Shown here: positions 52,055 to 62,913 of the stretch, in pieces | Layout of the letters: each line of letters opens with the position of its first letter | How positions within the stretch are numbered: position 1 is the first letter of the stretch | Assembly (NCBI GenBank): GCA_013397075.1 | Contig: VWZS01009934.1 | Location: forward strand, 4,306,305-4,370,304 | DNA length: 64,000 nt | Reading direction: 5' to 3' | Source of the DNA: Rhabdornis inornatus | Taxonomy: Eukaryota > Chordata > Aves > Passeriformes > Rhabdornithidae | Translations under genes and position numbers: made by a program | Notes under the pieces: generated by a model | What the model was told of the DNA's origin: nothing | Databases searched by the model: none | The model's input: only the letters and a program-made list of their open reading frames with translations

Positions 52055-52074
52055 GGGGATGGGGGGTGGGGTGG
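52055..52074 (+). other. G-rich tract with quadruplex potential
   Basis: Runs of four, six, four and two G separated by one or two bases. A second G-rich tract occurs at 52313-52337 (GGG, GG, GG, GGGGG, GG). Both are on the plus strand, about 240 bases apart. Between them lies AT-rich sequence with TTTAATTACAG and CATAATTATTTATAAATTAA. Confidence 0.45.
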
Positions 52075-55000
52075 AAAGGCAAAAAGTATTCTTTGTTTTT
52101 ATGGTAAGACTGATGATAGGTTAACAGCTGGGAGATACAAAGCTGCAGCTCCATAACTGAACAAGGCTTGTTCATCTGCAGGGATCATTATTTTCTTCTA
52201 ATATGAGATTGCAGTGCTTCTGTTTGTGGCTGTGAAGCTTTAATTACAGTTCATAATTATTTATAAATTAAGACTGTGCAGGCCCTTCCTATAGAAATCT
52301 GTCTTTATTGCAGAGGGTTGTGGTGGTGGGGGAGAGGACTAAAAGGTAGGCTTGAAATACTGCACAGGTAATCTCAGGGATATTTGAAAATAAAAGTTGT
52401 GGATTTGTACTTTAAAGGCTATTGTAAAACACAAAACAAAGCTAAGGTATGGTATGCATGGATAGTATGAGAAGAGAACAGTTGAATGGGATGTTTGCTT
52501 GAGAAAAACAAACCAGCCCAATTTTCCTTCATGAGAATACCAATATTTGAGATGTTTGGTCAACCTCCTCTCCCTGTTACTAAAGAAGGATCTGTTAGTG
52601 TTGTGTTGGTAACACACTTCTTCAGTTCCATGCAGTTATAGGTCTCAGTTGCATCCAGACCCTGTATGTGAGCATACCAAGAATGATTTTAAAATACAAC
52701 AAGGGCATGTTAAAATATATCTATTATTAAAAAACATTGGTAGAAAATAGATAAAGCACTAGATTATGCAAACACAAACATGGTGTTCTTAATGAGTTGT
52801 TTGGTTTTGCCAGTTAGGATTAGGAATGCTTCATGAATTAAAGCTCAAGTGAGTGAGTTGAGATTCTCTTATATTTGTGCTAAACAAGAATTTCTCAGGA
52901 ATTTCACAGATTTAACTGGTAACAGCATAGCTTCCCATGCCTTTATGCAGTTTGTTTATGTAAAAAGCTGTCCTTCAAGCACAGGAAAAAAAATAACCTT
53001 TTTGCTTTTTGTATGTTGAGTAATGGAGAATTGGAGAGAATGAACTGTGTGTTTTTTCAGGAGATGGGATTTAGCTGATCACCTCAGGATACTGCTTCCC
53101 AGATGTGCTTTTCATGTGAATTTTTGTGAGTTTTGTGAGCAGTTTTCCAATAGATTTTTTGAAGAAGGTCAGACTTAAAGCAGAGTATGTATGGTTGATA
53201 TTACCTGGAAATAAAGAATGATTGACTCTAACTTATTTTAAAGTGTTTCTTTGGCATGATTTTACAGTGCTAATAGAGTTGGTTTGGACTTTGGCAGAAT
53301 GATATACTCTCTTGAGAACAAAATCAAATTAATCAAAGCTCTGCTTTAGCATTTTCTGTCTGTTTTACCAGTAACACTTCTGTTCCCGAAGCTTTTTATA
53401 GCTCCTTAATCCACAGGTAGAAGTTATATGTACTTTAGTGACTGGATCTGAAACCCACAGAGATCAGATAACATGCCCAGAAATATGAAGTCCAACGTAC
53501 CAAGTCCAAGAAAAACTTAAGAAATGCTAGCCCATTATTTGGTTCCTTTTCTCATTTATGTGTTGAAAGTTGGAGTAAAATTGTGTTGTTAGCTGTAGCT
53601 AAGATTGCTGAGGCAATTATTTATAACCCATTGAGTGTGGGGCTCAAAAGTACACACCTTTAAAATGCTGAAAGAGCACTTTCTTCAATGTTATCTGGAT
53701 TATTGAGTAATAAGGCAGAGTTTCTTTTCCTTAGTCTGGCATGGGCAAAACCACTGTGGATGCAGGAGAAAGTTTTGCTTGGATATGGCTTCTGATACAT
53801 ATTAATCTCGTTGTTATCTGCTGTCATTCAGAGGATAGCATTCAAGTGGATGCTCTGGAAAGCAAAGCAGTGGGAGACCCATGTTGAAGCAATGGTTTGG
53901 ATCTCTGGATTGTTCCATTAAGTTCAGAGCTCAGCCATAGTATAATGATGGAGATGCTATTTAAACATACCAGTTTTGTTAGATACTGGTCAAAATGTAG
54001 ACCTGGTCTTAATGGAGGCAAAGAGGAATTTAAAACTCCTACTACTTCATTTAGATGGTTGTAGTTTACTGTGAATAAACTGGTAGAGTATGCATCAGTA
54101 AACCTCAGGGTTTTTCAGTCATCTAAAATCTGGTGTCGTTCTGTAGAAGTTTTAGGTGTTTGTTATAACAAGGGTTCCTTCTGGATACAGTCATACATCT
54201 TCTTAAGTTTTCTGTGGTACTGGAAGTAAAGTGGATCTGTGCAGTCAGAAATAGTTGCGCACCTTCTTTAGACTGGGAGAGGCATACACATGAGACTGCA
54301 CTGCACAGATGCAGTTACATTGCAGAATGCCTGTGTCTCCTGTGCTGCTCCAAGTAGTGCTGGGAACACCCTGTAGTGATGTGCTCAGTGCTGTCAACAT
54401 TTTCTTCAAATTGGGTTTTTCTTGTCTGGATAATGTTCCATTTGCATTTCCTCATGCAGCATGCAGATGACGTTGGCTCCTGAGACACTGTCAATAAACC
54501 AAATGAAGTTTTGTGGTGTGGCTTGATTCACAGGAAGCTAGAACTAGCTTTGTGTAGTAATGGGCATAAAATACTAGTGGACTTTCCTCTTGCTTTCCTT
54601 GCCCTCCTGAACAGCTGCTGCTCACAGCAGATGGACGTTAATTGCACTGACTGATACAGTGTTCCGGAAAGTTAGGACATTCTTATCAGTGTTTCTTCAA
54701 ATAGTATGGTGTCAGTTTATGCTAATTCAATTATATAACTCATGTTTGACTCCTCAGCAGAAGAGGATTTTCTTTGGTCATGGCCCAGGTGCACAGGACA
54801 GTATGTCCTTCTTGAGACTGGCTGAGCACACTCACTTCCCAGAGTTATGTGTAGCAAACCCCAGTGCTGTGGAGGTAATAGTTTTATTCTCCAAGACAGT
54901 AGTTTAATACTCCGGCAGCTTCCTCACCCCGAGTGTCTCTTCAGCATCAGTTCTTTTTTCATTACAGTTAGAACTGTACCCTTCTGTATTTTGCATTCGT

Positions 55001-56678
55001 CAAAACATATTTGTCAACACAAAAAATAGTGTTGTGCTTTTTCAGTTGTACTGTGTGTTTTGACAGAAATTGGAATAATTTTGAGTAACTCTTATTAACC
55101 CCTGAATTTTTAGATTCCCATGTATTTTTACTTCTGTGGTCCCCTGTACAGTGGGAGGACTCTGCCATTTCGTGTCCATAAGATGCTTGAGATTTTTAAA
55201 TGGGAGATACTGTCTTCTACATTTTCTTCCCAGAACAATGTGCAGATATTTCTGCCTTCAGAAACAAAGTGCAGCTTGGCTAGATCCACACAAGTCTGGC
55301 TTTTTTGAGCCGAGTAGGTATGTGTGTGTTGTCTGTATCTTCATTGTGTGTAATAGGAGTTTTGACTGCTCTAATCAATGCAGTGGGAGAAGCTGCTATC
55401 ATCTGTGCACCTGTTTTTTTGGAGGATGCGGTGCCCTTGCCCAGAAGATTCTGTCAGTTGAGAGGGGAAGCCTGACATTGGATCTTCTGGGGATGATGGG
55501 CCTGTATGACGTAATTGTAATTTGCTCCAGAAAAGAAGCACTTCCCATTTGCTTTTATTATGCAACAGAAATGCATGGAGATAGCAAATAACCATGTGCT
55601 CCTGTTACACCTAAAAGCCTAAATAAAGAGCTTGGGGAGTTTGTGTTGGCTGATAAAAAACCAGGAGCCTGGCAAATGGAGAGCTTGTAAACAACATACA
55701 GTGAGTGTGTCTGTGTGGTGGGTTCTCAAGATGAGGTGAAATGGAGCCAGAAGAATGATTTTGTTGAAGCAGCAATGGGTTTCTGTAGGAGTGGAGAAGG
55801 AGAGGAATGTGTATCATCTTATGCTCAGCTCCACATTGATGATGGTGTCTGACAGCAGATCAGAAGTGGCCGTGTTGCATCCTCCTAAGGTGTCCCCTCC
55901 TTGCTCACACATCCATTGTGGCATGCCAGGGTTAAATTAGTAACTTCCCTGTCCTACTGCTGCTTGTCAGGGTGGTCAGGTTCTGCAGCTGTGACTCACA
56001 ACCACAGTTTTTCCGGTGGTGTGCAGGGTTGCTAAATGCCCTTTGGATTGTAGCTGGATGTTGGATACTCACAGTCTTGAGATATGCAGAATTCCCATGG
56101 TTCGTCTACTGCTCATTTCTCAAACAAGTCTCAGAAACACCAGTCAAAAAATTATAATCTTTTTTTCAATCTACTCAGTGTAATTTTTGCTTTTACCAGC
56201 CGTCTGCAAATTCAGAAGTGACCTTTTGTTCCTCTGGAAAAAGCCTGGATTCTGCTCTTACTACCTTTTTGTTATTTTGACAAAAAAAATTCAGAGCTTG
56301 GGTTTTTCTTTGACTGGTCAGGTTCATAGAGCAGCACGATTAATGATTTCTCATTACAGATTCTGGTAATTATAGTTTTACTAAATTCCAAAAATAAACA
56401 ATGCAATCTTCTTACTTACACTGCGTAACACACCTTGTACAATTTCTCCCAATAATTATCTCATCCAAATCCTGTAGCTTGCCCTGGAGATCTTAGTGAA
56501 GTTTTCCACTGATTGCATTCTGTCAGGACAGCTATGGTAAAATGTATGGCTTCTTAGTTTCTTTGCAGAGGTAGAAAATAGGGGATTCAATTATTTCACT
56601 TAACAAGATGAATGGAAGGGAATGTGGTATGTTTGTTTGCGTTACCAGTTATTTATAGGATTTCTTCCTATGTGAAAG

Positions 56679-56840
56679 GGCTTCCCAAGGAAGTGGTCAC
56701 AACACCAAGACTGCCTGAGTTCAAGAACTGTTTGGACAGTGCTCTTGGACACATGGTGTGACTCTTGGGGATAGTGCTGTGCAGGTCCTGGAGTCGGACT
56801 CGATAATTTTTCTTCCAATTCGGCATATTCTGTGATTCTG
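56679..56840 (+). mobile_element. CR1 LINE 3' fragment, plus strand
   Basis: Seen in order: GGCTTCCCAAGGAAGTGGTC, AACACCAAGACTGCC, GAGTTCAAGAACTGTTTGGA, CAGTGCTCTTGGACACATGG, TGTGACTCTTGGGG, and GCAGGTCCTGGAGTCGGACT. It ends with TCGAT-like sequence, CTTCCAATTCGGCATATTCT, and a terminal octamer-like GTGATTCTG. This is the standard 3' end of an avian CR1 copy. It is longer than the copy at 34788 but equally 5'-truncated, and no reverse-transcriptase frame is present. It overlaps no recognised gene. Confidence 0.92.
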
Positions 56841-56958
56841 GGAAATACTACTTTCTATACGGTTACCGGAGGCAATTTACTTTAGCATGAAGCTACCAGA
56901 CAGACCAATTTTTTTACCATTGCCTCAGTTTGTTGCTTCACTCCAGAAAGAAATAAAC

Positions 56959-56981
56959 AGGAGGAGGAAGAGGAGGAAAAG
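56959..56981 (+). repeat. Polypurine (AGG)n-type tract
   Basis: About 23 bases of pure A and G with AGG units, just downstream of the CR1 fragment. It is a simple repeat. The open frame crossing it reads a run of arginines, which is a composition effect and not evidence of coding. Confidence 0.85.
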
Positions 56982-57460
56982 TGCCTGTACTGAAGCAGTC
57001 ATCCTTCTCCTTTTTAACTGGATCTTGTCTGCAATGTTTTTTGCAGTATGTGCTGGTGTTTGGGATATATTTTGCTTTGTAGAACATTTTCTTAACAGGC
57101 TAGAGAAAACACTGCTGGGGTTTGGCCATATGCCCTTTTCTCAAGACCTGTTTCCTGCTTCAGCTGATAAAGAAAGACCACCTTGCTTTGCTTGTCCTTC
57201 ACTTGCCCCAATTTAGGGAGTGCTGTAACACTTGTAAGTAAGAAGAAGCTTGGACACAATTCCTTGACAAGCTTAAGAGTATCTGATAATATCTGTAGGA
57301 ATATTAAAGTGTATAACATAACATACCAACTCATTTTGTTTGAAAATGAACACTGAAATGCACCAAAAAAGTAAAACACGACAGCTGTTTAAAAAGTCAC
57401 AGCTGACCTATGCAAATATTGCAGATTGAACGTAAAAACCAATTATATGTGTGTATGCAT

Positions 57461-57474
57461 GAGAGAGAGAGAGA
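57461..57474. repeat. (GA)n microsatellite, 7 units
   Basis: Seven perfect GA units, preceded by a short TGTGTGTATG stretch. Read directly from the sequence. Confidence 0.9.
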
Positions 57475-58089
57475 AAGATGCACTTAGATAAACATATTTG
57501 GAACATCTGGTTTTCTGCTTGATTTGTGTATGGTCTCTTGTGAAAGTCGCCTTGAGTTTTCTAAGTGGTCTTTGAGTTATAGAGCATGTTATTTCTGGAT
57601 TTACTTAGCACTGGTGCAACGCTATCTTGGAAGGAAGACAAACTATAGATAGAAGTAAATAAAATAAAAGAAATGAGGATCACACAGTAAAATGCAGGCC
57701 TTACCGCTGAAAAAGATTAGGTATAATTGGTTGCTATTAATTTATCTAGTTTAGAATCTCTATGAGAAGCAAAACCAAAACCTGGAAAACTTGGAAAATC
57801 CAGAAGGAGCTGGAGAGGTGAGCTATATGTATGCACAAGAGCTTTATTTTAAATGACTGTAGCAACCTTTAAAAGGTATTTCGAAAAACCCAGTTCAATA
57901 AAAACAAAATGTTGGAAGTGTTTTTCTAGCCAGAAACTTCTTAGAGAAATATCCAAATCTATGCTGCATTAACCTATGGGAAGTATAGGCCTTACTTCAG
58001 CAAAGTGTTTAAGCATGTGGATAGTTCAGTACTTGTGTGGGTTTCAGTCAGAAGACTTTTTTTCCTTGGAGATGTGCTTAAATCTCCTG

Positions 58090-58260
58090 TTGAGCTGGAG
58101 TCATGCTGCCAGCTCAGCCCGCCGTGCTTCTGTCCTCCTTTCATCCATGGAGCGGGTCGGTGCCGGCAGCTCCGGGCTCCTGCTGGGGTCTGCTCCTGTT
58201 GGCACCTGCCTTCTGCAGGGACCACAGTGAGAGCAGGGCAGGGTAGCTCAGCCCTCTCCC
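58090..58260. other. GC-rich patch with six CpGs
   Basis: Six CpGs occur between about 58119 and 58167, and the patch contains many GCTCC/GGGCTCC words. Open frames on both strands run a little over 90 codons, but the peptides are unfamiliar. It is too small for a typical CpG island. It may be an unrecognised repeat, a pseudogene scrap or a minor regulatory site. Confidence 0.4.
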
Positions 58261-61200
58261 CTTTTACACTCATTCACCTGAAAGCGAGAAATCCAAGCAT
58301 GAACCCTCCCCTGATTAATTTAATTTAAAGCACTGCTCACAAGCTGGTCAGTAACTTTCTTAAAAATGTGAATGCGTGGGCTTCCCATACAGATACTCCT
58401 GTTAGAAAATGTGTTATACACCTAAGTGACATGCTGTCCTTCAGCATCCCAAAGGATGCCAAGGGCGATCACAGGAAGTGCTTCCCATGGCTGTAGCTCT
58501 TCTGGCAACACATTGAGTGAGTTCTTAAAGCCTGTGTGGGAACCAAAGCATGGGTCAGAGAAGCAGACTTTATATAGTGAGAGGAAATGGAAAAATCCCC
58601 TCTCCAAACAAAAAAAAACAATTTGCAGCATTTACATGTCAGCCACTACTTTTGAGTTTTTCAAGATGTTACAGAAATATCAGTCTTGGAAAAAGCAGTA
58701 TTTCACTTCTTCTTTCAGAACAAGTTCCTCCAGTTTTGTCCAGGCTGATGGTTGCATAATACTTCATAAAATGTAGATATTAATGCAGAATTTAATTATA
58801 CTCTTTGATTATTTTTCTTCCTCAGATTCTTTTTTACCATGACCCTTTTGCATCTTCAAATGTTTAGAAAAGGGAAGTAACAGGTTTGCTAGCTAAATAT
58901 ACTGTGAGAACATGTAAGTCACACAAGGTGTTAAATAGTCTGAATACTTTCTGCTTGCGATTCATGTGAGGATCAGATTGTGGTGTCTTTCTCAGGACCA
59001 AATCTGAGAAAAGTGGAGAGGATGAAAACAAAGGGATTTGAATTTTCTTCTAGAGATTCCATTGTGTAAGTGCATAGTAGCCAAAGATCCTTATAGCACA
59101 GCTACATATTTATACAGCACAATGGTTTGCTCTGATTTGCTTCTGAGACTCATACAACACTGCAGTGGATGAAGGAAAGCAGAAGTGGAAGCAGAGTTCT
59201 TGTTGCTATTGGAAAGGAGGCAACAGATGGAGCAAAGAGAAAATCTCTAGTCTTTCTAGTCCACATTTTCTCTTGCCATCTAATCAGTTCCCACTGGGGT
59301 CTCTGCAGGTTGTGAAAAAATTATGTCAAAGATCACACCGTATTATACTTTTATCAGTATTGTTTATTCTCTCATTTTTAGATGTGTATCTTCACTTTTT
59401 GGGCCCTTAAGCACGTTGGTTCAGCATTTTTGCACCACGCTGGTGCAAAAGGATAAACACATGGCTTCGCTGGAGTTGGCTCAGCTGTACTGAAATGTGT
59501 CAGCAGAGATCCTGACCCTTTCCATGCATGCAAACATGCCAGTGTGTTGGGAAACAAACACAAACCTCCTCCCTTTAAACATAAGCTCAGCTTTAGTGAA
59601 AAATTTCTGGGTATTGTGAAGTACAATAGAAAGGTTTTAGCTCTACATGCTGTTTTAAGTGGAATTTTCAGTTTTCCTTATTTGTTGTGATATTTGGGCT
59701 GCTTTGTCCTCTTCAGCTGGATGCATTTGTAATCTAAGAAACTTGAAATTGTGCAAATGTGACTGATTAAAGTCTGCCTAATGAAAAGGATCATCGAATG
59801 GCCCATGTGGCTGTAAGGGGGACACATTTTATAAGTACTGAACTTGGTTTTGAATTGTGGCAAGGCCCAGCAAGTGCTGGGCACTGCACAGGCTTGCCCC
59901 AACAGCCTGCTCCAGTTCCTTCCATCCTGCCAGCCACCTCTGAGTTTGTTATCTGGCACAGGAGAAGGAAGAGCACTTTTGCAGTGATGATAGATAATAA
60001 TGATAGAAAATGCTCACTTAGGAAAATCAAGAGATACCAGCATCTACTTTCAAAGGACTTAAACCTGATGCAGTGCACTATCCTTTAAATATTAAGGTCT
60101 GAATGAACTCTCTAAATGTTTCAGTGTCTTGTAATGTTGTTAAAATTACATCTTTCTACCTGAAGAAGCACTGGTTACTGAAAGTGCCTGTGTTGTAGCA
60201 TTTCTTCAGCACTACTGCGTTCTTAACTAATTCAGCAGAACTGTCGAAGATGTGGAGAATGATTATTCTTTTAATAAAATATTCATGTTCAGTAAAGTGA
60301 AAATACTTTATTCTTTAAGAATTAGAAGTTTATTATATCTAATATATAGAAATAAAAATAGGAGAATTTCCCTGGACACTAACATATTAGTGCACATCTC
60401 TTGAGCATCTCCAAGAGGTGAAAACAGAAGTATCACAATTTTGGATTTATAAACCAAAATCAAAAGTTATAAGACTGAAAATGTAAATGCAAATATTACA
60501 TTTGCAAAAGGACCTCCTCTTATAAATGTAGAAGAAACTCAGGCCTCTAGAGAAAAAGCTTGAGAAATGAGTGCAGCATCCACCTATAGTCATTATAGAA
60601 TAATTAGCACAATGTTAAGACCCAAAAGAACTATATGCTGCTGTGTATATATATTGTACTTGCTCAGTTGTATATATTTTAGAATAAAATAGCCTCATAT
60701 GAAATTGTTATTAGTTGTATAGAGCACTTCAAAGGGTTGAAAAAGTATCCCAAGGACCTACATAATATTCAGGAATAATGGCTTTTTAAGCACTATTCTA
60801 AGATTTTTTATGCAGTGCTTTCTGATAAAAGATACTACACATAATTTTTTTTTCTTTCTCCCTTTTAGTTTCCACTTTCGTCTCTATTAGGTTGAGATGT
60901 TCGGGTAAGAAATGGGGAAAACATTTTAAATCTGTTCTGTAACCTTATTTGGTCTGAATGCAAATGACTGCATTTGAATACAAGTAACTAATCAGTCATT
61001 CCTGTGCTGTGTGTTGAGACAAAAACATGTGTTCTTCAGTAATGGTGGCATAACAAAATCAGGGGAAAAAAGCAATACTATTAAGATCCATCTTTGCTGG
61101 CAGCTAGTTTTCATTCACTGTGCTGCAAGGAAAATGACATTTATCAGGTGTCAGGCTCACTTGGTTTCAGTGGCGCACTTGAGGAGAGATCCTTTTTGTC

Positions 61201-61689
61201 CCTCACCCAAGGCGGGTCCCTAAGGAAGCCCTCAAAGCCTGGCTGACTGTACCCCAAGGAGCATGAGAATCTTCTCTGCTGTTTTGGACTCTCTGGGATA
61301 TTCAGCCTTGTGCTGCAGATGTAAGCTCATCTCTGGGTCTTTCTGATAGGGGTGAAGGGTGAAGTGGGGCTGGAGAGCAAGCAGTGCATTATTCCCACCC
61401 GCTCCCTGAGCTGGATCTGGCACTTTTCTGCTGGCAGTGCCACACTCTTGACATGGGCTGCTCCAGTACCTTGGGTCCAATCCATTATTGCAGCCCTGGT
61501 TAGACTCAGCATCTAAAATCCATTAGTAGGTCATAAGATCGTCACAAATATATTTTCAACCTGCCTGTGCCACTGAGCTGGGAAATTGTGAGCCAAGCAT
61601 CATTACAGGAGGAACAGGATGGCTGAGTAGTGAGTGGGTTTTCCTCCAAGTCCTCTTTTCTTTCTTCCATGTTTTCTAAAACAGTCTCC

Positions 61690-62340
61690 TTAAACATGTG
61701 TCTGTCTGCTGTTCGCCTTCACCCCATTAAAGTAATTGTATCCGTGGACGTGGAATAAAGTGTAGTTTTCAGTGAGCTGCGAGTATCCATGCTATACAGA
61801 AGTAGCAGTATCAAGAAAAATGTAACCACCATTCTGCTGTGCAGCCTGTGGGTATTTTTAACCTTACTGAATGTCTGAAGGCATCTAAATTGCGTCATCT
61901 GTGTTACAATTGAGATTTTTAAAAGATAATCGACAGCAAGACGTACAAAATTTGGTAATCAAAAGGAAGGAATGCACAGGTTTTTAACCGCAGAAGACTG
62001 TAAGAATGGCATATATAATGTTGGCACACAGCTCTCTTTTCCTGCTCCAGAAAAGGAGGGAAGCAGCTATATGAAATGCTAATAATTTCACTGTGGTTTT
62101 GAATAGACTAGACTTGAGAGCCTTGAGTATTTTTCCTTTTCTCTTTTAACTGCAATTTTGTTATTGTATTGCTGCCCCCATCTCTGCTAAATATGGCTTT
62201 TGAAATGTAAATCATATCATGTTCTCAGAGATGCATATGACACCCTCAGCACTGTTCCTCTTTGCACTTCAAAGAGCTGTGTGGTCACACTTTGCATCTC
62301 AGCAAAATCGCAAGATTTGCCTTCTGAAGATCTCCTTTAA
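61690..62340. promoter_or_regulatory. Candidate conserved non-coding patches
   Basis: Surviving CpGs sit in otherwise AT-rich DNA: GTTCGCC, TATCCGTGGACGTGG, AATCGACAGCAAGACG, AACCGCAG and AATCGCAAG. They are accompanied by homeodomain-like TTAAAGTAATTG and TTTGGTAATCAAAAGG. No repeat or open frame explains them. The call is based on texture only. Confidence 0.28.
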
Positions 62341-62455
62341 TGTGTACAATCAATCCCTGATAATGTATTTTGGGTTTTTGTTCCCTGGAGTCTGTTAATT
62401 TTAGTGTTGCTACAGGTCATCAGGAAACATAATCTCTTCTTTTTTAATTTCTCAG

Positions 62456-62913
62456 TGAGCTTGCCTGAGGGGAGAAGAACTCAAGAGAGGAGAGACAATT
62501 GAACATCACCATTGGCTGAGACCTGAAAAAATGGTGCTGGATGAACACAGGGTTAGAACTTAATTGTAAAAGGGAAGGGAACTCTTGACAGGCGATTTGC
62601 TTCATTTTCCCATTCATCATGGCACAAATCCTCTGGCTGGCTGGTTGATGGGACTGTCCAACACTTCTGCTTAGGTTCAGTGCAGATCCCTTCTGCTTAC
62701 ACATCGAAAGACCTGGGAACAGGTGGGAACTGGATGGTGCCAAACACAGGAATGGAAAGAGAAATGGACTCTGACGAGTTAAGATGGAAGTGACTTGACA
62801 GCAACAAGCTCAGCAGTTGTCTCCAGTAAGGACAGGTTGAAACGGGAATCTCAAGCTTCTCTGGAAGAGCAGTATGCAGGAAGCTGGTTTTCAGGCCACA
62901 AATGCTTTCACAG
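62456..62913 (+). other. Possible non-coding exon (splice-site pair)
   Basis: On the left, a strong pyrimidine tract (TCTTCTTTTTTAATTTCTCAG) gives a good acceptor with AG at 62454-62455. On the right, TTTCACAG followed by GTAAGG is a close match to a vertebrate donor. The interval has stops in every plus-strand frame, beginning with TGA at its first base, so it could only be UTR or long non-coding RNA. Such site pairs also arise by chance in 64 kb. Confidence 0.2.

Larger units (their letters stand above)
42540..56670. other. Mostly featureless non-coding DNA with GC-richer patches
   Basis: No gene recognised. Patches at 43780-44010, 45100-45200 and 47790-48200 are visibly GC-richer. The part near 50900-51170 has balanced composition, and its open frames on both strands show no motif. 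The longest frame (55136-55591, plus, 151 codons) is cysteine-rich and unfamiliar. Individual items are listed separately. Confidence 0.6.
56845..62450. other. Non-coding DNA, no gene recognised
   Basis: No exon or RNA gene recognised. It contains two simple repeats (56959, 57461) and a CpG-bearing GC-rich patch at 58090-58260. A GC-richer stretch lies at 61190-61500, and enhancer-like patches lie at 61690-62340. The section 60270-60860 is very AT-rich. Confidence 0.6.

Noticed and set aside
55136..55591. Longest open frame (151 codons, plus)
   Set aside because: Cysteine-rich, unfamiliar peptide with no domain or motif. Shorter frames overlap it on both strands. A frame of this length is expected by chance in 64 kb, and the apparent start has no supporting context.
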